Positions 42,929 to 53,300 are shown, counted from the first letter of the stretch. The stretch: 64,000 nucleotides of DNA from Solimicrobium silvestre (GCF_002976435.1 NZ_PUGF01000005.1:62001-126000); one strand, 5' to 3'. The notes: a model not told the origin generated them from the letters alone. Numbers and translations: made by a program.

Positions 42929-45421
42929 ATGAAATTTACTGCGACCAAGGTCCGAATAAGCATCATCGTTTGTTCGCTACTGCTATGTATAGCGTGGGGA
43001 AGCGGCGCGTGGTTCTATGAACTTGATCAATTTAAATTGCGTACCAACAGCCTGATTGACAAGGAAAATGAGCACGCAGGAACCCGCGGTGAAACGATTT
43101 CAGCTGATATCCGACGTAGCCTTAAAGTAATGTATGGACTGCCAGAAGTGCTTGCTTCATGGCAAGAGGTTGTTAATGTGCTCAAACCACAACAACGGGC
43201 CAGTGACGCAATTAAGCAGCGCTTAGCAAAAGGCCGGGTCGATACGACATTGTCCGCCTTAGAACAAATCAATCATTTATTGCTGCTAGCCAAAAGTGAT
43301 TTTTCGGCGGATGTGATCTGGATAATGGACGCGAATGGCAATTGTGTTGCTGCCAGTAATTTTGACCTGCCAACTTCGTTCATCGGCACTAATTACAAAG
43401 AGCGCGAATATTTTACTTCCGCGATGGGTGGCAATAACGGATACCAGTTTGCTGTCGGTAAAGTGTCGCATCAACCCGGGTTGTATTTTTCTGCTCCGGT
43501 GTACTTAAAGCAGAAAGTAATCGGCGTGGTTGTGGTGAAGGTGGACATTACCCGTTTGGCGCACAATATTGATATTTCCAATACCTTTTTGGTCGATGAA
43601 AATGGGGTAGTGATTTTGTCGGATGCAAAACATCTGGAAATGAAAGTCGTACCGGGTAACACCATTGATAAGATGTCCATAGCGCGGCGGCTCTCTGTTT
43701 ATCAGCGCGAACAATTTGAATTGGTTCAGATTCATGCTTGGCCAGATAGTCGCTATGCGCGCTTGACCATGATAGAAAATTCTCCAGAAGCCTATGTGCT
43801 CAATATCACTAGCATTAATGGTGGCGAATTAAAAATTTATGTGCTGTCGCCAGCCAAAGAAATTGTGGTGCTGGATCAAGAATATTTTCGCTTGTTTTTA
43901 CTCGTTACTTTGTGTGGTTCGGCTCTCATTATTATCGCGGCTGGCATCATTTGGTATGTGCATGGAAATCTTGTGACGAGCCAAATTTTACAAATGCAGC
44001 ATGATGAGCTTCATGAAGCGCAGCGCTTGGCGCAGATGGGTAGTTGGAGCTACGAATACGCATCAAGACAGCTGCATTGTTCCGATGAATTAATCCATAA
44101 TTTTTTTATGCTGGAAAAATTAACGGTCAAGCCGACGCTTGATCATATCTTGGTGAACATTCTGCCTGAAGATCAGGAGCGAGTGAAGAAAGTCTTCAAT
44201 GAGGGCTTAAAAACCGGTAACGGTTACACGGTCGAATATCGAATCATGCGCAAAAATGGTGAGATAAGGAATGTCATCGGCAAAACAATCATTGAGAAAA
44301 ATGAAAAAGGCCAACGCATCAAAGTAACCGGAACTTGCCGGGATGTAACCGAAGAGCAGCGTGTATTACGTGCGATTGAAGCTAGTGAAAATCATTTGCG
44401 CCGAGTCTTGAATTCATCGCTGATCGGCATTATTCAAGGCAATGATACGGGCGTTATTTGTGAAATGAATAAAGCTTTCATGGCGCTGACGGGATATACC
44501 AAGGCGCATTTATTTGAAAATAAACTCAGATGGAAAGACATTGCCGCTGTTGAATACCAGCAGCTTGATGCAGCGAATATTTTTGGTCAGATCGATACAC
44601 CAATACCATTTGAAATGGAGTTGAAATGTAGCGACGGTAAGTTACTGCAAGTGTTGATCGGATTGGCAAAGATTGAAGAGCTGCGTAGTGAATGGGTTTG
44701 CTTTGTTTTAGATCTGTCAGAACGGAACCGGATGAGTCGGCTCAAGTCAGAATTCATTTCTATCGTCAGCCATGAATTGCGCACACCGCTTACTTCAATA
44801 CGCGGCTCGCTGGCTTTATTGGAAGGCGGAATTACCGGAGAGCTGGAAGAAAAAAGCATGGAGTTAGTGAAAATTGCGCACCGCAATAGCCGTCGCTTAA
44901 TTGATATCGTGAATGATATTTTGGACATGGAAAAACTTGACGCCGGAAAAATGGTGTTCGAGATGCGATCAATTGAAATCACGTCGGCAATCAGGCAGGC
45001 AATCGAGGTGAATCAGGCTTTTGCGGCCAATTTGAATGTGCGCTATGTGATGCACTCCTTTCCAGAGCCGGCCTATATATGGGGCGACGCAAATCGCTTA
45101 ATGCAAATTTTGACTAACCTGTTGTCGAATGCGGCCAAATTTTCTCCTTCCGGAGCGGAGGTTGAACTTCGATTGTGCAAAGCAGAACATCATTGGCGGA
45201 TTGAAGTGCATGATACCGGACCGGGAATACCGGAAGAATTCCGCGGCAGAATATTTGGTGCTTTTGCTCAAGCCGAAGATGCTAATACCCGGCAAAAAGG
45301 CGGTACTGGATTAGGGTTGAATATTACTAAAATCATGGTTGAGAAAATGGATGGAAAAATTGGTTTTGATTCGGAAGAAGGGCAGGGGGCGACATTCTGG
45401 GTGTCATTTACAGCGTTGTAA
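42929..45421 (+). CDS. PAS-domain sensor histidine kinase with dCache-like periplasmic domain
   Basis: The 830-residue kinase has a membrane segment (IIVCSLLLCIAWGSGAWFY), a periplasmic sensor of roughly 290 residues with the DctB/PDC-like FTSAMGGNNGYQFAVGK and LYFSAPVYLKQKVIGVVVVK, a second membrane segment (LLVTLCGSALIIIAAGIIWYV), two PAS regions (about 355-470 and 475-590), HisKA (FISIVSHELRTPLTSIRG) and HATPase (ILTNLLSNAAKFSPSG, DTGPGIP, GGTGLGLNITKIM). It lacks a receiver domain. The next gene is a paralogous kinase with a matching core. Both probably feed the convergent receiver and Hpt proteins. The ligand may be a small organic acid or amino acid. Confidence 0.91.
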   Translation: MKFTATKVRISIIVCSLLLCIAWGSGAWFYELDQFKLRTNSLIDKENEHAGTRGETISADIRRSLKVMYGLPEVLASWQEVVNVLKPQQRASDAIKQRLAKGRVDTTLSALEQINHLLLLAKSDFSADVIWIMDANGNCVAASNFDLPTSFIGTNYKEREYFTSAMGGNNGYQFAVGKVSHQPGLYFSAPVYLKQKVIGVVVVKVDITRLAHNIDISNTFLVDENGVVILSDAKHLEMKVVPGNTIDKMSIARRLSVYQREQFELVQIHAWPDSRYARLTMIENSPEAYVLNITSINGGELKIYVLSPAKEIVVLDQEYFRLFLLVTLCGSALIIIAAGIIWYVHGNLVTSQILQMQHDELHEAQRLAQMGSWSYEYASRQLHCSDELIHNFFMLEKLTVKPTLDHILVNILPEDQERVKKVFNEGLKTGNGYTVEYRIMRKNGEIRNVIGKTIIEKNEKGQRIKVTGTCRDVTEEQRVLRAIEASENHLRRVLNSSLIGIIQGNDTGVICEMNKAFMALTGYTKAHLFENKLRWKDIAAVEYQQLDAANIFGQIDTPIPFEMELKCSDGKLLQVLIGLAKIEELRSEWVCFVLDLSERNRMSRLKSEFISIVSHELRTPLTSIRGSLALLEGGITGELEEKSMELVKIAHRNSRRLIDIVNDILDMEKLDAGKMVFEMRSIEITSAIRQAIEVNQAFAANLNVRYVMHSFPEPAYIWGDANRLMQILTNLLSNAAKFSPSGAEVELRLCKAEHHWRIEVHDTGPGIPEEFRGRIFGAFAQAEDANTRQKGGTGLGLNITKIMVEKMDGKIGFDSEEGQGATFWVSFTAL

Positions 45422-45458
45422 TTGATGATAAAAAGTATTGAAAAAGTTGATATGGACA

Positions 45459-46919
45459 ATGAAAAATAACCCTGCTCAATCAGAACATCTGGCCGACGGA
45501 ATGTCGGCCGACGTTGACGCCAAGTTGAATGCGAACCCGCCGTGGCAGGTGCGCCACCTGGTCACGCATAAAAACTTTCCAGTACTGGTCAGTTTTGCTG
45601 CCTTCTTCGCGGTGACGCTGCTTGGATGGTTGCTTTTGTCGCGGATTGTTACGCTTTCCAATAGTGCAGAATCCACTGGTTTGGTGCTGACGCTCGTGGT
45701 GTTTGTCGTGGGCGCAAGTATCAGCCTGTTATTATTTCTTTTAATGTCGACCAACCTGCAACAGCGTGACCGCGCCTTGGGCATGGCGCATGCCATGACA
45801 GAAGAAATTCGCCTTCAATCTGAAAAATTAAGCTTTAGCCAGGAACGTTTTGAACTTGCCATTCGCGGCGCTAATGACGGTTTATGGGATAGAGATCTCG
45901 TGCAGGGAACGGCTTACTACTCACCGCGTTGGAAGTCGATGCTGGGTTATTCCGAAAATGAACTGCCTAGTTCGCAAGAGGAATGGATGAAACGCGTGCA
46001 TCCGGAGGATTTAGCATTCATTCTAAGAAAAGAAAAATTATGTTTAGACGGAAAAATCGAACGCTTCCAAAATGAATATCGATTGCGGCACAAGAATGGT
46101 AGCTATATCTGGATACTGGATCGCGGTTTAATTTTATTTAATGCGAACGGAACCGCGACCAGATTCATCGGCGTTATCAGCGACATCAGTGAGCAAAAGC
46201 GATTGGAAAAATTAAAAAGCGAATTTATCTCCACCGTCAGTCATGAGTTGCGCACTCCGCTCACCTCAATTGCCGCTTCACTTGGTTTGTTGGAAGCAGG
46301 GGTGTTCGGTGAACTGCCTTCAAAAGCACTGGGCTTGGTTAATATTGCGAGCAAAAATAGCAAACGGCTGACTACGCTGGTGAATGATATTCTTGATATG
46401 GAGAAACTACTTTCCGGTAAAACAGTATTTCGGACGGATGAGATCGACTTGGTTGAATTAATTAAGCAATCTATGGAATTGAATGCCGAATTTGCCAGTT
46501 CATTCGGCGTGAACTTTACCTTGTCATCGAGCACTGGATTTCGCAGTGTGATTGGTGATAAAGACCGCTTGTTACAAGTGATGGCTAATCTGATGTCGAA
46601 CGCCACCAAGTTCTCGCACTTTGGCGGTTCCGTTGAAATTCGCCTGGTTCAGCAAGACAGGTGCGTCAGAGTGGAAATTGAAGATCGCGGTGCCGGTATT
46701 CCTGTGGATTTTCGACACCGTATGTTTGGTGAGTTTGCGCAGGCAGATAGTAGTGATACCCGTCAGCAGGGCGGCACTGGGTTGGGGCTGAATATTACTA
46801 AAAAACTGGTGGAAAGAATGGGGGGGGAAATCGGCTATATATCCGAATTTGGGCAAGGCTCCACTTTCTGGTTCACCATGCCATCGACTTCATCATGGCA
46901 TTTTAGTGTTAAAACCTAG
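45459..46919 (+). CDS. PAS-domain sensor histidine kinase
   Basis: The 486-residue kinase has two membrane segments (VLVSFAAFFAVTLLGWLLLS; TGLVLTLVVFVVGASISLLL), one PAS domain (ERFELAIRGANDGLWDRDL, HKNGSYIWILDRG), HisKA (FISTVSHELRTPLTSIAAS) and HATPase (MANLMSNATKFSHFGG, GGTGLGLNITKKL). Its HisKA-HATPase core follows the preceding kinase almost motif for motif, so the two likely arose by tandem duplication. I start it at ATG 45459; a TTG at 45438 is upstream in frame. Its TAG is shared with the convergent Hpt gene in a CTAG overlap. Confidence 0.9.
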   Translation: MKNNPAQSEHLADGMSADVDAKLNANPPWQVRHLVTHKNFPVLVSFAAFFAVTLLGWLLLSRIVTLSNSAESTGLVLTLVVFVVGASISLLLFLLMSTNLQQRDRALGMAHAMTEEIRLQSEKLSFSQERFELAIRGANDGLWDRDLVQGTAYYSPRWKSMLGYSENELPSSQEEWMKRVHPEDLAFILRKEKLCLDGKIERFQNEYRLRHKNGSYIWILDRGLILFNANGTATRFIGVISDISEQKRLEKLKSEFISTVSHELRTPLTSIAASLGLLEAGVFGELPSKALGLVNIASKNSKRLTTLVNDILDMEKLLSGKTVFRTDEIDLVELIKQSMELNAEFASSFGVNFTLSSSTGFRSVIGDKDRLLQVMANLMSNATKFSHFGGSVEIRLVQQDRCVRVEIEDRGAGIPVDFRHRMFGEFAQADSSDTRQQGGTGLGLNITKKLVERMGGEIGYISEFGQGSTFWFTMPSTSSWHFSVKT

Positions 46920-47311
46920 CCCGCTATTTTTTTGACATGGTTTTCACTCATCCAAACCATAAATTTGCGCTGGTCGCGAATGAATTCTAATCGGCCTTGT
47001 AGCGCTGCAATATCATCGGATTTAAGTATCTCATTGATGCGTTGCTCGAGTTCACTGGCGCGATCGCCCAACTCAGAAAATCCAAAACTACCTGATGAGC
47101 CAGCCAGGCTATGAAGCAGCCGGTAGAGTAATTTCCACGGTGCCGGGTCCTGGGGATCTAAGCTGATTAAGTTTAATTCTTTTTCCATTGCGGCGATCAT
47201 GGTAGGGATTCGGCCGATAAAACCTTCACCTAGTGCGCGCATGGCCTCTGCCAGTTCTTGGGCCTGGGCAGCAGTTTGTTCATTGTATTTTGACTTGGAT
47301 TCATCACTCAT
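46916..47311 (-). CDS. Stand-alone histidine phosphotransfer (Hpt) protein
   Basis: The 131-residue protein is a single Hpt domain. The predicted phosphohistidine is in LLHSLAGSSGSFGFSELGDRA (about residues 63-83), following a helical region with an ALGEGFIGRIPTMI-type start. Hpt proteins relay phosphate between receivers. The start is ATG 47311, overlapping the upstream receiver stop in ATGA, so the receiver and Hpt are translationally coupled. The stop shares CTAG with the convergent PAS kinase. Conserved residues look intact. Confidence 0.88.
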   Translation of the reverse strand: MSDESKSKYNEQTAAQAQELAEAMRALGEGFIGRIPTMIAAMEKELNLISLDPQDPAPWKLLYRLLHSLAGSSGSFGFSELGDRASELEQRINEILKSDDIAALQGRLEFIRDQRKFMVWMSENHVKKIAG

Positions 47312-47703
47312 ACGCTGACACATTCATTCCATAACTGGCGTATTTGTTCTGCCAGTTGCATTGGGTCAAACGGTTTGGCGATTACGCCGATGGCACCGAG
47401 CGATTTGTAGTAAGCCACTTCGCTTACCTGTACTTTTGCCGTCATAAAAATCACCGGCGTATTTTTTAAGCTGGGTATGCTACGCAAGTGTTTTAAGGTG
47501 GTTGGCCCATCCATTTCCGGCATCATTACATCGAGCAGCATTAAATCAGGGGCAAATACGATAGTAGAAGGATTAAGCGCTTCTTTGCCAGAACTACAGC
47601 TGAGCAAGGTTAACCCGCCGACAATTTCGAGCGCTATTTTGGCCACGGATTGAATATCTAAGTCATCCTCAACATAAAGGATTTTAGTTAATGTGGGCGC
47701 CAT
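47308..47703 (-). CDS. Single-domain response regulator (CheY-like receiver)
   Basis: The 131-residue protein is one receiver domain: KILYVEDDLDIQSVAKIALE with the acidic pair, DLMLLDVMMPEMDGPTTLKHL with phospho-acceptor Asp (about residue 54), a Thr in VIFMTAKVQ and Lys in VIAKPFDPMQLAEQI. There is no output domain, so it should act by protein contact or pass phosphate to the adjacent Hpt protein. ATG 47703 lies six bases after AAGGAG; a second ATG at 47706 is closer to the site. The open frame runs to 47724. The kinases next door are likely phosphate sources. Confidence 0.92.
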   Translation of the reverse strand: MAPTLTKILYVEDDLDIQSVAKIALEIVGGLTLLSCSSGKEALNPSTIVFAPDLMLLDVMMPEMDGPTTLKHLRSIPSLKNTPVIFMTAKVQVSEVAYYKSLGAIGVIAKPFDPMQLAEQIRQLWNECVSV

Positions 47704-48025
47704 CATTTTCTCCTTAAGCACCATCGCAGTTGAAACCGCAACACCTATTTTTAGTATAGATCTTAGCTAACTATTTCTTTTGATATTGTTAAAGATAATT
47801 CGTTAAATATAACAAAATTCTCGAGAAGTTTTAGCCTATCACCTAAGTCTAGGCGATTAACGTGTAAACGATAAGGTTAATTTATTTCTCGATGGAAACC
47901 TTGGTTTATTTCTGAATTAGTATTGCAGTGAAGAATTGTAATTACGGTATAGCACAAAGTTTGGCATTTTTTTAGTAAAACGAGGCTCTCAACAGTTAGT
48001 TTCAAGCGCTCGTTTTTAGTTTATT
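47704..48025. other. AT-rich intergenic region left of the MBL hydrolase gene
   Basis: These 322 bp are AT-rich and contain no gene or strong repeat. The region should hold the promoter of the receiver-Hpt pair (reading leftward) and the 3' end of the MBL hydrolase transcript; I see no convincing terminator. Confidence 0.5.
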
Positions 48026-49057
48026 TTACTTCGCAGCGTAGCCATTAACCCACCAACGACTGCCGGCAGAGGGGGCATTGATGGCAAGTGCCTCACCCAT
48101 TTGCGGTGTGCTAATTGAAATACCTTTGGAGGCGGCAAGTTGGGTGATTTTATCGAAGGGATCGTCCCAGGCATGGAGCGCTAAATCAAACGTACCGTTA
48201 TGGACAGGCAGCAACCAGCGGCCACGTAAATCCTGATGTGCTTGCAGCGTTTCTGTCGGCTGCATGTGTACGTCCGGCCATTCTGCATCGTAAGCGCCGG
48301 TTTCAATCATGGTCAGATCAAACGGGCCATAGGTGTCTCCTATGCTCTTGAAACCATCAAAATAACCTGAGTCGCCGCTAAAAAAGAGTCGCAGTTCCGG
48401 CGTGAGAATTACCCAGGAAGCCCACAAAGTCTGATTTGAATCGGTCAAACTTCGGCCGGAAAAATGCCGTGCCGGTGTGGCGACGAAGCGGATTTTGCCA
48501 ATAGTCGTTTCCGACCACCAGCCCAATTCTTGCACCTTGTGAGCAGGAATGCCCCAATCGATCAACCGCCGCCCGACACCGGTTGGCGCTAAAAAGTGTT
48601 CCACTTTATCAGCCAATGCCAAAATCGCGTGGTAATCAAGATGGTCATAATGGTCGTGCGAAAGTATCACGCCTTTGATGGGCGGCAAGTCGGCAATGCT
48701 GATGGGTGGTTGATGGAAGCGCTTAGGCCCCAACATAGAAAACGGCGATGCGCGCTCGGAGAACACGGGATCGGTCAGCCAGAAGGCATTATCCAGCTTG
48801 AGCAGCATGGTGGAGTGCCCGAGCCGGTACAGAGTCTGATCTGGCGCGGCCATTAGTTGTGCCTGAGTTATGTTTTGCACCGGAATGGCATGGGATGGTG
48901 TGGTATTGGCGGGCTTTTGAAAAGCAAAGCGCCAAGCCAATTTTATGGTCTTGATCAAGCCGGAACGAGCAATCGGGCGAGAATTGCGAAACTTTCCGTC
49001 TCGTTGTATTGATGCCATCAAAAGCGGATTGTCGCTAATTATTAAAGGAGCAGTCAT
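48026..49057 (-). CDS. MBL-fold metal-dependent hydrolase
   Basis: The 343-residue protein has a metallo-beta-lactamase fold of the UlaG/NAPE-PLD-like group. The metal-binding SHDHYDHLD (H-x-H-x-D-H, about residues 131-139), LGHSTMLLKLDNAFWLTDPVF, a VATPARHFSGRSLTD segment and a SGDSGYFDGF-type loop are seen. No signal peptide. Homologues hydrolyse phosphodiester or lactone-like bonds; the substrate here is unknown. It is divergent from a TetR-family regulator with two matching operators between them, so it is probably repressed by that regulator. That often marks detoxification or quorum-signal turnover, but this is only inference. Confidence 0.86.
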   Translation of the reverse strand: MTAPLIISDNPLLMASIQRDGKFRNSRPIARSGLIKTIKLAWRFAFQKPANTTPSHAIPVQNITQAQLMAAPDQTLYRLGHSTMLLKLDNAFWLTDPVFSERASPFSMLGPKRFHQPPISIADLPPIKGVILSHDHYDHLDYHAILALADKVEHFLAPTGVGRRLIDWGIPAHKVQELGWWSETTIGKIRFVATPARHFSGRSLTDSNQTLWASWVILTPELRLFFSGDSGYFDGFKSIGDTYGPFDLTMIETGAYDAEWPDVHMQPTETLQAHQDLRGRWLLPVHNGTFDLALHAWDDPFDKITQLAASKGISISTPQMGEALAINAPSAGSRWWVNGYAAK

Positions 49058-49074
49058 AAGAATGGTCGCGGTTT

Positions 49075-49095
49075 AAAACTACACAGTGTAGTTTT
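49075..49095. promoter_or_regulatory. TetR operator 1 (perfect palindrome)
   Basis: AAAACTACAC-A-GTGTAGTTTT is a perfect 10-bp inverted repeat around one base, 18 bp upstream of the MBL ATG on the minus side. It shares the AAACT...CAGTGTA core with the second site 36 bp away. Confidence 0.78.
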
Positions 49096-49110
49096 TATTT
49101 TGCCGAATGT

Positions 49111-49126
49111 AAACTGATCAGTGTAA
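49111..49126. promoter_or_regulatory. TetR operator 2
   Basis: AAACTGATCAGTGTAA contains the perfect 10-bp palindrome ACTGATCAGT (49113-49122). It matches operator 1 in the order AAACT-N3-CAGTGTA and lies 32 bp before the tetR ATG. Two related sites between divergent genes fit repression of both the MBL gene and tetR. Confidence 0.7.
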
Positions 49127-49157
49127 AATCTTGCTTTTACTAATTAAATGATAATTA

Positions 49158-49778
49158 ATGTCTAAGCCTTTGACACTGACTGAGCGCAAGCGCATAGCAA
49201 TTCTTGACGCCGCCGTTGCCGAGTTCCGTTTGCACGGATTTGATGCTACCAGCATGGACCAAATCGCACTGCGTGCAGAAGTTTCCAAACGTACGGTCTA
49301 CAACCACTTCAGCAGCAAAGATGAATTGTTTGCGACGATGTTGATGCAACTATGGAATACCAGTGCGTCAACGCTGGATATCGCCTATCAGCCTAATATG
49401 CCTTTGGTTGAGCAATTAACAAAGATTGCCGCGCAGAAAATGTCCATGCTGTCAGATGGGAATTTTTTGGATTTGGCACGCGTCGCGATTGCCGCAACAA
49501 TTCACTCGCCAGAGCGTGCGCAAGAAATGATAGCGCGACTTGGCGAGCGGGAAGAAAACATCACTCTCTGGATACGTTCTGCCCTGGCAGATGGCAAGCT
49601 TAAACCGCTAGATCCTCTATTTGCATCCAGTCAGTTGCAGGGGCTGCTGAAGGCCAGTGCGTTCTGGCCGCAGGTGGCAATGGGTCAGCCAGTAATTTCT
49701 GCTGAAAAGCAGCGGCAGATTATTGACGGTGCAGTACATATGTTTTTGGCGTGTTATGGCGCGGATGGTGCTGTTTAG
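49158..49778 (+). CDS. TetR/AcrR-family transcriptional regulator
   Basis: The 206-residue regulator has an N-terminal TetR helix-turn-helix (RIAILDAAVAEFRLHGFDAT, SMDQIALRAEVSKRTVYNHFSSKDELFATML, about residues 10-60) and a helical ligand-binding C-terminus (a TetR_C_7/AefR-like shape). It is divergent from the MBL hydrolase, and the two operators between them suggest autorepression plus control of the hydrolase. A good terminator follows. The ligand is unknown. Confidence 0.92.
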   Translation: MSKPLTLTERKRIAILDAAVAEFRLHGFDATSMDQIALRAEVSKRTVYNHFSSKDELFATMLMQLWNTSASTLDIAYQPNMPLVEQLTKIAAQKMSMLSDGNFLDLARVAIAATIHSPERAQEMIARLGEREENITLWIRSALADGKLKPLDPLFASSQLQGLLKASAFWPQVAMGQPVISAEKQRQIIDGAVHMFLACYGADGAV

Positions 49779-49785
49779 TACTTAA

Positions 49786-49813
49786 AAAAAGCTCACTAAA
49801 AAGTGAGCTTTTT
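49786..49813 (+). terminator. Rho-independent terminator after tetR
   Basis: AAAAAGCTCACT (49786-49797) and AGTGAGCTTTTT (49802-49813) form a perfect 12-bp stem with an AAAA loop, followed by a T-rich tail. The A/T symmetry means it can work in both directions, also ending the small gene to its right. Confidence 0.9.
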
Positions 49814-49869
49814 CTTATCCTCAATAAAGAGATATTTGCATCCATTTAAAATGGATTAGTTGATTAAGG

Positions 49870-50016
49870 CTATTTCTGCGTCTTGATTTTTATTATCCGG
49901 CTATCAAGAATTAAATCCCACCCTAACCGCCTGCGTATTTCATCGGTGGATGGCGGTGGCATTTTTTCAGCCTGTCGTTCATGCATGTAGTGACGGACTT
50001 GTTCTTTGGTTGGCAT
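49870..50016 (-). CDS. Small hypothetical protein (48 residues)
   Basis: From ATG 50016 this frame gives a 48-residue hydrophilic protein rich in Lys, Arg and Glu (MPTKEQVRHYMHERQAEKMP ... RIIKIKTQK). GGAGG lies five bases upstream, an excellent ribosome site that favours the second of two adjacent ATGs. It contains no membrane segment. I do not recognise it. It is convergent with tetR, sharing the terminator region, and no neighbour suggests a role. Confidence 0.6.
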   Translation of the reverse strand: MPTKEQVRHYMHERQAEKMPPPSTDEIRRRLGWDLILDSRIIKIKTQK

Positions 50017-50378
50017 CATAGCCTCCAATTTGTTCAAACTAATAGGGCAATAATAAATCCCCGGGTTCACTTTTCATTGTAGGAGCATTCTATAAAATAC
50101 CCAGCAATTTTGCGTTTAGTGGTTGGCGCAAAAACCAAGAACCCGTACTGATATTAACGTTCGTACTTGGTTAACGGCTGACATCCGTAAAACGTTAATT
50201 ACCTTGAATGCACCTATGCTGAAAAAATTTCAATAATCCTTTTCAAATTTTTCTCATTAGTTAAAGTTAAGTACCAGCGATGTAGTTCCGTGCTCGAACA
50301 TATGGTAAATTTGCAACCGGTTAGGGTATTTAATGAGGGGACGAAGAGTTGGTTCAGTGGGTTTGCCGTGTCATTGTG
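50017..50378. other. Intergenic region right of the small gene
   Basis: These 362 bp contain no further gene or strong repeat. A weak inverted repeat (CCAAG ... CTTGG) lies near 50136-50171. The dnaE2 stop is at the right end. Confidence 0.4.
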
Positions 50379-53300
50379 CTAGGTGTAATCACGACTACGC
50401 GTCTCCAGTTCACCCAGAAAATGTGACAAATCAACGAGTCGCATGGCAACCAAATGGCGCACGTTGTGTTGCGATTGCCACTTGCCATAAACGCCGAGCA
50501 GTCGCGCGTTTGATAATTCAATACGCTGTTTTTCTGCCAGATCAGGCCAGACGATGACGTTGACATTGCCAGTCTCGTCTTCGATCGTGACGAAGGTTAC
50601 ACCCTTTGCCGTTTCGGGACGTTGCCTTACTGTGACGATACCGCAGCCGCGCGCCAATTTTCCGTCAGGGTACGTATGCAAAATTTCCGACGTGGAAAAA
50701 CGCATCGCCGACAGTTTTTTACGCAACAGTGCGAGTGGATGCCGACCCAGAGTCAATCCAAGGTGCCGATAATCTGCCACGATGTTTTGCCCTTCAGTCG
50801 GAGCCTCCAAATGTACTTCGGCTTCTTCTATCGTTGTCGGGCGCAACAACCCTTTATCGGGGACGCTGGCCACTGCCTGCCACAGTGCTTGACGGCGATT
50901 TCCTGCCAACGTAAATAAGGCATTGGCCGCAGCGAGTGCGCGGATATGTCTGGCATTTAACTGTGCACGACTAGCCAGATCACGCATATCGGAAAATGGT
51001 CGGATGGCCCGGGCTTCTTCGATGCGCCAGCCAGCTTCGCGCTCGAAGCCGCTGACATTGTTCATGCCGAGGCACACCGCAGCATCCGGCTCCAGCCTGG
51101 AATCCCAATCGCTGGTGGTGACATCCACCGGTAATACGACCACACCGTGACGCCGTGCATCTTGAATCAATGCTGAGGGCGAATAAAATCCCATCGGCTG
51201 ACTGTTCAGCAAGGCGGTTAAAAATGCCGCTGGTTCGTGACACTTCAGCCAACTGCTGGCATACGCTAATAAAGCAAAACTGGAGGCATGCGATTCCGGA
51301 AAACCGTATTCGGCAAAACCGCGGATCTGGCTGATGATCGACGTAGCAAATTCAGGGCTATATTCACGTTCGGCCATGCCGGAAGTTAATTTTTCTTCAA
51401 ATTGCTCCAGATTACCTTTGCGTTTCCATGCCGCCATAGCGCGCCGCAATTGGTCAGCTTCACCTGCAGAAAAACCAGCAGCAACCATGGCGATCTGCAT
51501 TACCTGCTCTTGAAATATCGGAATGCCAAGCGTTCGGCTTAGTACGGCTTCCATTGCTGGTCCAGGATAGCTGATCGGCTCAAGACCCTGACGGCGTCGC
51601 AAATAGGGTTGTATCATGCCGCCCTGGATCGGCCCGGGACGGATAATAGCGATCTCGATGACCAGGTCGTAAAACTTCCTGGGCTGCAGGCGCGGCAACA
51701 TCGACATTTGCGCGCGGCTCTCGATCTGGAACACGCCTATCGTATCGGCTTTGCAGAGCATGTCGTAAGTTGCTGAATCTTCCGCAGGAATGTCTTGTAA
51801 CTCGAACGGTTCGCCGTTGCGCTGCGCGACCAGTTCCAGGGTGCGGCGCAGGCAACTCAGCATACCGAGCGCCAGAATATCGATTTTCATCAGGCCGACA
51901 GCGTCGATATCGTCTTTGTCCCATTGCACTACTGAGCGGTCAGCCATGGACGCGTTTTCTATCGGTACCAGACGCGACAGCTTGGTATGGGAAATGATGA
52001 AGCCGCCAGGATGCTGGCTGAGATGGCGCGGGAAGCGCATCAGTTTTTCTGCCAGCTCACTCCATTTTTCTGCGAGTGCTGAATCGGGATCAAAGCCGCA
52101 TTCGGTCAAGCGTTGGCGTAAGTCAGCGCTTCCGTACCAGCCGTGACTAGCTTTAGCTACTTTGTCGACCACCGACAAATCGACACCCAGCGCCTTGCCT
52201 ACATCACGTAAGACACTGCGTGGTCGGTAGGTAGTCACGACGGCAGTTAATGCGGCACGTCTGCGACCGTACTTGTTGTAGATATACTGGATAACTTCTT
52301 CGCGGCGCTGGTGTTCAAAATCCACGTCAATATCGGGCGGCTCATTTCTTTCTTTGGAAATAAACCGCTCGAATAACAGAGTACTTCGTGCTGGATCTAC
52401 TTCGGTGATACCCAAGCAATAGCACACTGCGCTATTGGCCGCCGATCCGCGCCCCTGACATAAAATTCGCTGCGCACGGGCGAAGCGTACGATGTCGAAC
52501 ACGGTCAGGAAATAGCTTTCATATTGCATCTCGGCGATGAGCTGTAATTCATATTCCAGCTGTGCCTGCACGTTTTTCGGTATACCTGACGGGTAGCGCC
52601 ACTGCGCGCCGATATAACTTTCCTGACGTAGATAACTGGTTGGTGTTGCACCGTCGGGCACGAGTTCATCAGGGTAATCATATTTCAGTTCATCCAGAGA
52701 AAAGGTACACAGGCTGGCGACTTGGACCGTTTCATTTAATGCTGCACGCGTATACAAATTATTTAACCTGAGTCGGGAACGTAGATGTTGTTCGGCGTTC
52801 GGTGCCAACTGATAACCGCATTGCGCAATCGGCACACCGATCCGGATGGCAGTCATGGTGTCTTGTATCGGTTTATAGGAACGCACATGCATGCACACGT
52901 CGCCAGTGGCTGTCACCGGCAATCCATATTCTGTGGCAATGGCGTTGACGACTGCCTTGTGCATTTCATCCTGTACGCGATGGTGCAGGGTTAGCGCAAT
53001 GCGCGCTCTGCCGGGCGCGCATTGTAATAGCCACGCGGCCTGACGTTCCAGTTTTTCATAGGCGATACCGTAGTCGGGTGCCAGAATAATTTGACAGTCG
53101 GGCAAACCTTTCAGATGTTTTAGTTCGTCGCCCGGATCGGCAATATCGCGCGGCCTGGCGAGGTAGCTGCCTTTTTCAATGCGAGTGCGCGCCACCGTAA
53201 TCAGTTCGGACAAATTGCCATAGCCGTTTTTGTTCATCGCTAGAATGATTAGATTAAATGCATTGCTGCCGTCTTCCGGTGTGATGCGAATCTGACTTCC

